A stretch of DNA of 28,420 nucleotides. Source: Caldilineaceae bacterium. Lineage in GTDB: Bacteria; Chloroflexota; Anaerolineae; Caldilineales; Caldilineaceae. Where the stretch lies: assembly GCA_028819675.1 (NCBI GenBank), contig JAPPKT010000364.1:1-28420 (forward strand). The letters run 5' to 3'. Positions 1 to 8,067 of this stretch are shown here, one piece after another. A program made the translations under genes and the position numbers. The notes beneath the pieces were generated by a model, which did no database searches, was not told the origin of the DNA, and saw nothing but the letters and a program-made list of their open reading frames with translations. Numbering within the stretch: the first letter of the stretch is position 1; every line of letters starts with the position of its first letter.

Positions 1-118
1 CCACCCCAAAAATAAATTTTTTTGTGTGCCCCCCCCCCATATTTTTTTTTTTTTTTTCCCCGGGGGGGGGGGGGGCCTTTTGCGCCCCCCCGTGGGGGGG
101 GGGCCCCCCCCCCCCCAA
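1..118. other. Low-complexity contig edge, probable assembly artefact
   Basis: Long uninterrupted runs of T, C and G alternate here (T run near 43-57, G runs near 61-75 and 94-103, C run near 104-117). Nothing like this occurs in the interior of the window. The pattern resembles homopolymer read tails joined by an assembler rather than genomic sequence. Short open frames through it encode only proline, glycine and phenylalanine runs and are not genes. Confidence 0.8.
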
Positions 119-346
119 CGCCCCCTCTCCTACAACCCACGCCGCAGCGAGTGTGTGGCTATTTGACCTTGACGACCCGCTGCGACCGGGCTTCCCCCCC
201 ACCGCGCGTCTTGGCATATTCCAAGTGTGTGCCAACGCAGGCAAGACAGGCGATGCCCTCTGCCCCAATTGGTTCGCACACCATTGAAGAAAATGCAGTT
301 CACTAAGAACGAGAAACTGACTACCAACCCCTGAGTACCCAACACC
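119..346. other. Non-coding sequence downstream of the dehydratase gene
   Basis: This stretch lies 3' of the last gene of the minus-strand cluster. I see no convincing gene. A weak inverted repeat (TTGGCA at 211-216 with TGCCAA at 230-235, 13-base loop) lacks a T tract on either strand, so I do not call it a terminator. Bases 317-345 contain a degenerate ACC/CAAC-rich tract that recalls the low-complexity tracts near 26280 and 28255. Confidence 0.5.
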
Positions 347-2083
347 CTAAAACTTGGGCTGAGCCACCGTCTCCACAGGATCCCGGCCCAGCAGAAAGTC
401 AAAATCCATCCCCTCCGGCGCCTGCATCACATGGTCCAGAAACAACCTGCCATAGCCGCGTCGGTACGCCGGCTGCGGCTGTCGCCATGCCGCGCGCCGC
501 CTCTCCAACTCCTCCTTCTCGACGCGCAATTCAAGCCGCCTGCCCTGTACATCCAATTCGATCTCATCCCCCGTGCGTACAACCGACAGCGGCCCTCCCA
601 CCGCAGCCTCCGGCGCCACGTGCAGCACGATCGTGCCGAAGGCCGTCCCGCTCATCCTCGCATCAGAGATACGCACCATATCGCGTACGCCCTGTTTTAG
701 CAACTTTCTGGGGATCGGCAGATTCCCCACCTCCGGCATGCCCGGCCCCCCTATCGGACCTGCATTCTGCAGTACCAGAACGTCGTCAGGATTGACCTCC
801 AGTGCCGGATCGTCGATTCTCTCCTGCAGGTCCGATATACTCTCAAAGACGACCGCCCGCCCCCGGTGCCGCATGAGCCCCGGTGAAGCCGCCGCATGCT
901 TGATCACCGCCCCCGAGGGCGCCAGGTTCCCCCGCAGGATCGCCAGCCCGCCCTCCGACTTCAACGGGCTGTCAAGCGAATGGACCACCTCGCTGTCGAC
1001 GATGCCGCGCCCCGCAACGTTCTCCGCGACAGTCCCCCCCGTTACCGTAGACGCGTTGCCGTGAAGCAGCGGCAGAAGTTCCCGCAATACCGCCGAGACG
1101 CCCCCTGCATAGAAGAAGTCCTCCATCTGAAACGCACCCGCAGGCCGTACATTCGCCAGCAACGGGGTCCGCCGGCTGATGTCGTCGAACAGGTCCAGCG
1201 GCAGATCGATGCCAAGTCGCCCTGCCAGCGCCGGCAAATGCACCACCGCATTCGTGCTTCCGCCCAAAGCGCACAGTAGCGTGATCGCGTTTTCCAACGC
1301 CTCACGCGTCAGAACCTGCGACGGCCGCAGCCCCTCCGCCGCCATCGCCACAATGCGCCGCCCGGCCCGCTCAGCCAGAAGAATGCGCCGCGAATCTGCC
1401 GCCGGGATTGCACCGTTTCCGGGTAGAGAAATACCCAGCGCCTCCGTCAGCGAGTTCATCGTTGAAGCCGTGCCCATCACCATGCAGTGGCCCCGGCTCC
1501 GCACCAGGTTCTCCTCCACCTCCGCATACTCTCCGTCGCTGAGATTCCCGGCCCGGTACTCCGTCGTCAGCCGTCTGCAATCTGTGCACGCACCCAGCGT
1601 CTGTCCCCGCCAGTGCCCGTTCAGCATCGGCCCGCCGGAGACGAGTATCGCAGGCAGGTCGGCGCTCGCAACGCCCATCAGCGCCGCCGGCGTCGTCTTG
1701 TCGCACCCGCACAGCACCACCACACCGTCCATCGGATTGCCGCGTATCATCTCCTCCGTGTCCATGGCCGCCAGGTTGCGCCACAGCATCGAAGTCGGCG
1801 TCAGGTAGATCTCTCCCAGGCTGATCGTTGGAAACTCAAGCGGAAACCCGCCGGCCTGCCAAACGCCCCGTTTGACCGCCTCCACCAGCTCGGGAAAGTG
1901 GGCATGGCAGTTGTTCATCTCGCTGTACGTGTTCAGAATCCCGATCAGAGGCCGGTTCATGTCCTCCCTGTCGAAACCGAGTGAGCGAGTGAACGCCCTG
2001 TGCATCAACCCCGCCGCGTCAGGTTCATTGAAGAAGGCGCGCCCGCGCGCCTCCTCTGTCATCCCGGTCCGTATCTCAGCCAC
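347..2083 (-). CDS. IlvD/Edd-family dehydratase (sugar-acid or dihydroxy-acid dehydratase)
   Basis: This is a full-length IlvD/Edd dehydratase of 578 residues, the family's usual size. These Fe-S enzymes remove water from dihydroxy acids or aldonic acids to give 2-keto acids. From the GTG start, the three expected cluster cysteines are Cys59 (NNCHAH), Cys127 (CGCDKTTPA) and Cys200 (GHCMVMGTAS). Lys129 follows in the CDK motif and Ser478 sits in RMSGTAFG. As I remember it, this numbering matches a characterised Rhizobium L-arabinonate dehydratase almost exactly, so an aldonic-acid substrate is at least as likely as the branched-chain pathway. I chose GTG at 2083 because GGAGGA lies just upstream (2087-2092). 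A TTG at 2104 and an ATG at 2062 are alternatives. It is the last gene of the cluster, 42 bases after the zinc-ribbon/NHL gene. Family call is firm; substrate is not. Confidence 0.9.
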   Translation of the reverse strand: MAEIRTGMTEEARGRAFFNEPDAAGLMHRAFTRSLGFDREDMNRPLIGILNTYSEMNNCHAHFPELVEAVKRGVWQAGGFPLEFPTISLGEIYLTPTSMLWRNLAAMDTEEMIRGNPMDGVVVLCGCDKTTPAALMGVASADLPAILVSGGPMLNGHWRGQTLGACTDCRRLTTEYRAGNLSDGEYAEVEENLVRSRGHCMVMGTASTMNSLTEALGISLPGNGAIPAADSRRILLAERAGRRIVAMAAEGLRPSQVLTREALENAITLLCALGGSTNAVVHLPALAGRLGIDLPLDLFDDISRRTPLLANVRPAGAFQMEDFFYAGGVSAVLRELLPLLHGNASTVTGGTVAENVAGRGIVDSEVVHSLDSPLKSEGGLAILRGNLAPSGAVIKHAAASPGLMRHRGRAVVFESISDLQERIDDPALEVNPDDVLVLQNAGPIGGPGMPEVGNLPIPRKLLKQGVRDMVRISDARMSGTAFGTIVLHVAPEAAVGGPLSVVRTGDEIELDVQGRRLELRVEKEELERRRAAWRQPQPAYRRGYGRLFLDHVMQAPEGMDFDFLLGRDPVETVAQPKF

Positions 2084-2086
2084 TTT

Positions 2087-2092
2087 TCCTCC
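2087..2092 (-). promoter_or_regulatory. Ribosome binding site supporting the GTG start of the dehydratase
   Basis: On the minus strand GGAGGA stands three bases before a GTG at 2083-2081. This is the strongest Shine-Dalgarno match near the beginning of the gene. The upstream TTG (2104) and the downstream ATG (2062) have no comparable site. Confidence 0.55.
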
Positions 2093-2125
2093 AGCGCGAC
2101 GCAAATCACTGCCGCCGCCAGCCTC

Positions 2126-3427
2126 TCAAGGTGAAATCTCCACGCGGTAGACCTTCCCATTGTCACTGTCTGTAACCACTAGACTTCCCGGTTCCCCCGC
2201 ACTGATACCAACCAGCTTCCGCAAGGGCGGGCCCCCCGAAAGGACCCAGGCCTCCAGGTCCTCAACACCGTCCCCGGATATCCTCAGGATGCCCCCCTGT
2301 TCAGGTTGAGTAACGTAAACCGTCCCTTCGCTGTCAAGAGCCAGATGGGGCCCGTCCACACTGTTGGCTGTGACCAGTGGCCACAGGTTCAGCAACTCGC
2401 CGGCCACTGTAAATCGCAGCACTGAAGTCATCCCCGCCGTCGACACAAAAATAGAACTGTCGGACTGAAACACGACGTCGACCGGCTGCAGATCGGTTCC
2501 CTCAAAATCTGTCGAAAGGCGAATCAATTGCTGCCCTGATGAATCAAACGCGGCAACAGCCAGCGCCGGCGTCATCGCCAGCCAGATACGACCTTGGCTG
2601 TCAACGTCGATCCCCCTGCTCCTGTCAGCAGCACCGTCAGGAACGGGTACGACCTCCTGAAACGCCCCGTCCGGCCCGTGGATACTCACCCGGCCGCCAT
2701 CGCCCGCGTCCAGGACGTAGACATTTCCTGCCCCGTCCGCAGCCACGTCGACCGGCTCGACGAAGGGGCGGTCTGAGCGGTCTACCTGGGCGATCTGTCG
2801 TCCCGCGCCGTCCAGGACAAACAGCGCACCACGGCTGGGATCGACAACGTAGATGTTGCCATTCGAAACCGTCACGCCCCTCGGACGTTCGAATGCCTCG
2901 CTCACAGTCTCGAAATCAGTGCTCCTCTCTTCCCCCGTAAACGGCGTGACGATCTCCAAAGGTAACGCCATTCCCGGTACACTCCCCGGAACTGCCTCCA
3001 CACTCTCCCCCTGCAGAGCCGGCGCCGCCTGCGAATCTACCCTCCTGAAACTGTCCCTTGCCACCGCCCCCACCAGCACCACCAATAGCAGCAATGGACT
3101 CCCGCTCCACAGGACGAGCGTTCGGACCCCGCTCCTTACCTTCTCTTGAAATGTCGCTTCAGCACGGCGAGGCGCCCCGGACAAGCCCGCCTCGACCTGC
3201 GGTTCTGTCCACGCCTCCGCGACCTCTTCAATGCCCTGTTCGGTTTCGTCTTGCCGTGTCCCATCGCTTGCGTCGGGACTGCTGAGTACTTCCCTCCCGT
3301 CGAAATAGCTTCCGTCGACGGATGCCCCGTGAGACAACGACCAGCCGCACTGGTCGCAGAACCTGGCCTCACGTCTGACTGAATTCTCGCATCTGGGGCA
3401 GACTACAACCGCCTCTTCTCTCGACAT
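2126..3427 (-). CDS. Zinc-ribbon, single-TM protein with NHL-type beta-propeller
   Basis: A 433-residue protein of unknown function. An N-terminal zinc ribbon has two CxxC pairs (Cys10/13 and Cys24/27). A charged linker follows, then one hydrophobic segment at about 103-123, and from about 165 to the C terminus an NHL/SMP-30-like propeller with repeats such as RPRGVTVSNGN and EPVDVAADGAGN. The likely topology is ribbon inside and propeller outside. The propeller is roughly 60% identical by eye to the C-terminal propeller of the neighbouring gene at 3658-7959, so the two are recent paralogues. The frame stays open upstream to 3565, but ATG at 3427 is preferred: it starts nine residues before the first cysteine and has GGAAGGA (3429-3435) immediately upstream. 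A 230-base spacer separates it from the preceding gene, longer than elsewhere in the cluster, so a separate promoter is possible though I see no clear one. Confidence 0.8.
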   Translation of the reverse strand: MSREEAVVVCPRCENSVRREARFCDQCGWSLSHGASVDGSYFDGREVLSSPDASDGTRQDETEQGIEEVAEAWTEPQVEAGLSGAPRRAEATFQEKVRSGVRTLVLWSGSPLLLLVVLVGAVARDSFRRVDSQAAPALQGESVEAVPGSVPGMALPLEIVTPFTGEERSTDFETVSEAFERPRGVTVSNGNIYVVDPSRGALFVLDGAGRQIAQVDRSDRPFVEPVDVAADGAGNVYVLDAGDGGRVSIHGPDGAFQEVVPVPDGAADRSRGIDVDSQGRIWLAMTPALAVAAFDSSGQQLIRLSTDFEGTDLQPVDVVFQSDSSIFVSTAGMTSVLRFTVAGELLNLWPLVTANSVDGPHLALDSEGTVYVTQPEQGGILRISGDGVEDLEAWVLSGGPPLRKLVGISAGEPGSLVVTDSDNGKVYRVEISP

Positions 3428-3657
3428 GTCCTTCCAAAGATGCTCAAAAAAGTTGCCCGTCAGTAAGGAGATTCGTCGAAGACTGAAATGTGGGCACGGA
3501 GATACTAGCCTGTTCGCCAACGCTTCCAGCCCCCGACGATGCTGGCCGCCCGCCGAAACCAACACCCGGCACCGCCTGCCCCGGCAGAATGGTTACGAAT
3601 GCCGCCTTTGCCAGCCCGCTTTGGCACGCGGCAACCGCTGTCCCTCTATCGCCCGCG

Positions 3658-6600
3658 CTAAGGCGATACAGGAACGCGGTATACTCTGCCGTTCTCGCTA
3701 TCGGTCAGAAACAGGTCGCCTTCGGGACCCAGGCTGACGCCAACCAGCTTGCGGATCGGTTGACTGGACGGTAGCGCCCACACTCCGATATCTTCGTCAT
3801 CTTGCAACGAAATCCGCACAAAGCCTCCCAGTTCCGGCTGGGTTACGTACAATGCCCCTGCACTGTCAAACGCCATGTGAGGGCCGTCCACACTGTTTGC
3901 CGTAGACAGAGGCCACAAAGTCAGCGGTTCGCCGCTGAGTGAAAAACGTATGACTGCCGTCGTGCCCACCGTGGCAACGTAGATGGCATCGTCGGCATGG
4001 TAGGCCACGTCAACCGGCTGAAAGTCCCCTTGGCTGAAGACCGTCGAGATGCGCGCCAGCTCCTTGCCCTCCACGTCAAACGCCGCAACCGCAAGAGCAG
4101 GAGTCAAGGCCAGCCAGATTCGGCCCGCCTCGTCTACGTCTATGCCTCTGCTCCTGTCCGCAATGTTATCAGACAAAGGAACCGCTCGCACAAAGTCGCC
4201 CGCCGGGTCATGGATCGACACCTGCCCTCCCTCCCCGGCATCCAGAACATAAACGTTGCCCGCCGCGTCGGCCGCAACATCAACCGGTTCGCTGAACCTC
4301 CGGTTCGATCGCCGAATCTGGGCGATCTCCTGCCCGCCGGGATCCAATACGAACATCGACTGCTGACCGGGATCCACCACATACAGCAGCCCGTTGGCCG
4401 CCGCCACGCCCCGCGGCCGTTCAAAAATCTCGCTTACGCTTTCAAATGCAGCCTCCTGTTCCGCATCGACCGGCAGCAGCGACACGTCAAGCGGGAGGCC
4501 CGCCAGCGACGCCTCCGCAGTTCTGTCGAATATCGCAAGGTCCTCTACTGCCAAATGGTCGTAGTTTCCCTGAGGAGGAACCAGCGCCTCTGCCGGCACC
4601 AACATTCTCCCCTGGCCCGGCGGCGCCCAATGAAGGTTGACGTGATAGTGCGAAGTGCGCGCGACATACCGGATCCGAATGTCATGCAGGCCCGCAGTCA
4701 ACGTGATCGAATCTTCATCGTACTGATTCGGCTCTGGGCTCGCTGCCACCGCAATGTCGTCGACCCACAGCTCCGACTCGTCTATCGACTCAATCCCCAA
4801 CCGGTAGACGCCTTCGACCGGTACAGCCAGCTTGCCCACCCACTCCACCGTGTACGGGCGTGGCAGCGGAATATCGTGGAAATAGAGATTGATCTGCGGG
4901 TCGATTCGAGTGAATGCCGGTGGGTCCTGCCAGTCCCCATTCGCATAGTACCTTCCCAACAGACCGCTGCTCGTAACAGGCGGCACATGCAGCGCCGACG
5001 ACGGCACAATCTGCTCCTCTTCCCCGGGACGCTGCCAGGAAAGCGATACCGGACCGTCCCCGCCAACCGCCCGAATTCGTACCCTGTGTAGCCCCAGAGC
5101 CAGCCTCAATCCGGTCTCAGTTTCGAACCTACCTGCCGGTTGTTCTCTTTCTCCCTCTCTATCAATCTGGGCCACAAGCTCTTCATCTATGTAGAGTTCG
5201 GCAGCCGCCGGTGCGCGCAGGACAAACTTGTGCGGGCCGTACTCTTCAATGTTGAGAATCCCCGTCCACTCGGCCGAAAATAGCCCCGAGAGCGGGGCCT
5301 CGCCCGGCCAGTTCACCGAAACCGTGGCATGCCTCTCAACAATTACCGGGTTGCCCGTCCACGCTTCACCTTCAAAGTAGGACACTTCCACGCCCTGAAT
5401 CGAAGATATGTCATCTGGGCTGAGGCGCGCCTCGTAAAGGACCGTCGGACCGCCAAACGGCGGCCTATGCTCGAAAAACTCGCCATTCGGATAGAAGTTG
5501 CGCGCCTGCTCGAAGAAACTTCGGCGCTCTGGATCCATCAGAAAGAGCGCGGTCCGCTCCGGCGAGAGCGGCATCGGCAGCGTCTCCGTATACTTGATCG
5601 CCCTGTAGTACGGGACCGAGCTGCCCACAAAGCGAACCGACGGATGTCCCGCGTAGTGCGATGTCAGATAGACGTCAGTGTCGACTCTGCCTACGTGCTC
5701 CGCCACCACCGACGCCGCGATCGTCTCTCCTGTGGAGTAAGCGTTCCAAACCGCAAAATCGTTCACCTGCCGGACAAAGTAGGTTCTGAAATTGTAAACG
5801 CCCACCGCCGCCAGTATCACCGTTACCAACAAGACCGGTGTGCCCCGCCATAGAAAGACCTGCCAGAACTGCCCGACGATCCTGCTGACTGCTGCATGGA
5901 CCCTGTTGTAGCTCCCTCCTGAACCTTTTCCGCCCTCTCCCTCCTTCAGACTCCACCCGTGCAAAGAGGCCGCACACCAGTTCTGCCACAGCATCGCCAG
6001 CGGGACTAGGACCAGCAGATACACGACCGGCAGCGTACCTATGGCGCGCAATGACTGTGGCGCCTCAAAGCTGAGCGAAAATACCCCTCCCGCCAGCAGA
6101 CCGAAAAACCACAGTATCAGCAGCAGAAATCGTGAGCGCCAGAAGCGGCTCAGGCTGAGCCCGAGCCCCAACACCAGCAGCCCCCCTGCCACCGGCGCCA
6201 GCATCGGCTCCCCTGGCAGATTGTGGCGGCCGTTGGGGTCCCCGCGCACGTTGTACATCAGCAAGTGCGTGACAGCGTTTTCCCTGACCTTTCCCCAGAC
6301 CTCGCTCTCCGGATACTCCTCAAAGATCGATACCGTTCGCGTCCGCTCCAGGTACCGGTCAAGTCGGGCAAACGCAAAACTGGCCAGTGGCGCCAGAAAA
6401 AGCAGTACACCCATCGCCAACACCACAAGCCCCTTCCACTGCGTAAGTATCAGTGGCCAGTTCGAGATCAGGAGATACAAAACAAACACGGCAACGACCG
6501 CGAGGAACAGCTGAAAAGCGTAGTACGTGTTCAGGCCGAATCCCAGACATAGCCCGGCCCACAGATAGTCGGTCAGCCGACCTCTCCGCAACGCCTTGAA

Positions 6601-7959
6601 CAGTAGGCCGATCGCCAGAAAGACAAACAGCGTCATCAGAATGTTGAACATGCCGATTCGGCTGAAATTCACGCTCCAGCGCGAGACCGCGATCAGAAAG
6701 GCAAGCGCAAGCGCGGGTCCTCGGCCAAACAACTGGCTCCCGGCCAGGTATGCAGCGGGCACCGACAGCACACCAGTGATGACCGTCGCAAGCCGAACGA
6801 CAAATGTGATCTTAGGCAATAACAGGAACAGAAACGAGACCAGATAAACGTAGTGTTCCGGGCCCATTAGCGCACTAACGTACAGCGGGCGATAGTCCGG
6901 CTCGCTCAATATCCGCTGGGCTTCCAGTCCCGCCGTAGCTTCGTCATACCACGTGCCTGCAGGGAACTCGGGCAGCCTGTATACCCGCAGAAACATCCCT
7001 AAGCAGATAATCAACAGGACAAGCACACGCTGGCCGGTGCTCCATGGAAGCTGCTTCGCGCCTGAACCCGTTGCCAGCACTCCAGCCTTAGTCGGCGAAG
7101 GATCGTCTGCGCCGTCCGGCTGCGCACCGCTACCCTGTCTGTCCAAAACTCTCTGTGCCAGGAAAACACTTGCAATGAGAAGAAGAACGCTCGCCCAGTG
7201 CAGTTGCCAGAAGCTGTCTGGAGGCCGGTCCGGGTTTGTCAGAAGCCTCTCCAACGACCACGCCGCGAATGCCGCCGGGATCAAGACGACTGCAAGCAGC
7301 CACAATGGGTTGAAGCGCTTCAACTGCTCATGGTTGCCCAGTGCCGGCACGGCAAAGTCCGTGCTCCTTCGAAAAGCCCACAGGCCTGCAAGTAGCGCAC
7401 CACCGAACAGGACCACCGCCGCCAGAATCTGCCTCTGCACAAGCAGCCATTGGCCGCCCACCGCGCCGGCAACTGCCAGCACGCCCCACAAAACATTCGC
7501 TCGAACTGTCGCCCCGGTGCCAAGATGGGCGACCTGTTCCAGGGAATCGCCGCCGCCATCATCAGGTCGCTCGCTCTTCGCAGAATGCCCGCCTTGTTGG
7601 CTGAAAGACGGGGGGCCCGGCGACAGCAGAGCCCCGACCATCTCTCTGACGACTGACCCATGGAATGCCGCAACTGTGCTGCCCAACAGGGCTCGCCATC
7701 CCCGACGGAACGAAGCGTCCGAAACAGGCCTCTCCCCAAAGGCGTCGGCAGGGACCTCTGCCTCTGCCGCTTCCCTCGCCTTGCTGCCTCCCCCGGCCAG
7801 CGAAAACCCGCACGCATGACAGAAGCGCTGCCCGTTGTCACACTCCTCACCACACTGGGGGCAGTTCACTGTGGCCGGCAGTCGCCCGCCGCAGTACTCG
7901 CAGAAATTCGCCGCAGGACGGTTGGCATGCCCGCAATCCGTGCAGGTCCTCTGCCCCAT
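3658..7959 (-). CDS. Multidomain membrane protein: double zinc ribbon, GT39-like, two PA14, NHL propeller
   Basis: A protein of about 1433 residues combining four modules (positions below counted from ATG 7980). Residues 13-57 hold a double zinc ribbon with four CxxC pairs. Hydrophobic helices begin near 162 and a GT39/ArnT-like GT-C core runs from about 318 to 735, with the first-loop Asp-Glu pair at 346-347 (WYDEATAGLEAQ). Two PA14-like beta modules occupy about 863-1000 and 1004-1135 (AEWTGILNIEEYGPHKF, VEWVGKLAVPVEGVYRLGI). An NHL propeller fills about 1178-1440. PA14 domains often bind carbohydrate and GT39 enzymes use lipid-linked sugars outside the membrane, so an extracytoplasmic role in glycan assembly is inferred. 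ATG 7959 is preferred over 7980 because AGGGA lies seven bases upstream and it places the first cysteine near residue 6. The next gene downstream carries a close copy of the propeller. Confidence 0.82.
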   Translation of the reverse strand: MGQRTCTDCGHANRPAANFCEYCGGRLPATVNCPQCGEECDNGQRFCHACGFSLAGGGSKAREAAEAEVPADAFGERPVSDASFRRGWRALLGSTVAAFHGSVVREMVGALLSPGPPSFSQQGGHSAKSERPDDGGGDSLEQVAHLGTGATVRANVLWGVLAVAGAVGGQWLLVQRQILAAVVLFGGALLAGLWAFRRSTDFAVPALGNHEQLKRFNPLWLLAVVLIPAAFAAWSLERLLTNPDRPPDSFWQLHWASVLLLIASVFLAQRVLDRQGSGAQPDGADDPSPTKAGVLATGSGAKQLPWSTGQRVLVLLIICLGMFLRVYRLPEFPAGTWYDEATAGLEAQRILSEPDYRPLYVSALMGPEHYVYLVSFLFLLLPKITFVVRLATVITGVLSVPAAYLAGSQLFGRGPALALAFLIAVSRWSVNFSRIGMFNILMTLFVFLAIGLLFKALRRGRLTDYLWAGLCLGFGLNTYYAFQLFLAVVAVFVLYLLISNWPLILTQWKGLVVLAMGVLLFLAPLASFAFARLDRYLERTRTVSIFEEYPESEVWGKVRENAVTHLLMYNVRGDPNGRHNLPGEPMLAPVAGGLLVLGLGLSLSRFWRSRFLLLILWFFGLLAGGVFSLSFEAPQSLRAIGTLPVVYLLVLVPLAMLWQNWCAASLHGWSLKEGEGGKGSGGSYNRVHAAVSRIVGQFWQVFLWRGTPVLLVTVILAAVGVYNFRTYFVRQVNDFAVWNAYSTGETIAASVVAEHVGRVDTDVYLTSHYAGHPSVRFVGSSVPYYRAIKYTETLPMPLSPERTALFLMDPERRSFFEQARNFYPNGEFFEHRPPFGGPTVLYEARLSPDDISSIQGVEVSYFEGEAWTGNPVIVERHATVSVNWPGEAPLSGLFSAEWTGILNIEEYGPHKFVLRAPAAAELYIDEELVAQIDREGEREQPAGRFETETGLRLALGLHRVRIRAVGGDGPVSLSWQRPGEEEQIVPSSALHVPPVTSSGLLGRYYANGDWQDPPAFTRIDPQINLYFHDIPLPRPYTVEWVGKLAVPVEGVYRLGIESIDESELWVDDIAVAASPEPNQYDEDSITLTAGLHDIRIRYVARTSHYHVNLHWAPPGQGRMLVPAEALVPPQGNYDHLAVEDLAIFDRTAEASLAGLPLDVSLLPVDAEQEAAFESVSEIFERPRGVAAANGLLYVVDPGQQSMFVLDPGGQEIAQIRRSNRRFSEPVDVAADAAGNVYVLDAGEGGQVSIHDPAGDFVRAVPLSDNIADRSRGIDVDEAGRIWLALTPALAVAAFDVEGKELARISTVFSQGDFQPVDVAYHADDAIYVATVGTTAVIRFSLSGEPLTLWPLSTANSVDGPHMAFDSAGALYVTQPELGGFVRISLQDDEDIGVWALPSSQPIRKLVGVSLGPEGDLFLTDSENGRVYRVPVSP

Positions 7960-8067
7960 GATCCGTTCCCTGTTCAGCATGGGCCCGTCACTGAAGTCCT
8001 TCGTCTTTCACTGTAATTTGGAGAATCCAATCAAAAACGCGCCGGGGTGAACCCTTTCGAACTTCGG

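Noticed and set aside
211..235. Inverted repeat TTGGCA...TGCCAA as terminator of the cluster
   Set aside because: The stem is only six pairs with a 13-base loop and no T tract follows.
22..306. Proline- and glycine-rich short open frames at the left edge
   Set aside because: They are translations of homopolymer runs at the contig end.
3428..3565. Upstream extension of the zinc-ribbon/NHL gene to 3565
   Set aside because: The added 46 residues resemble no domain, and the ATG at 3427 sits just ahead of the ribbon with a GGAAGGA site.
3997..5091. Long plus-strand open frame of 364 codons
   Set aside because: It lies antisense within the multidomain glycosyltransferase gene, is arginine-rich and lacks any domain; it is a by-product of GC-rich codons on the other strand.
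6953..7819. Plus-strand open frame of 288 codons
   Set aside because: It is antisense to the zinc-ribbon and membrane part of the same gene and shows no recognisable protein family.
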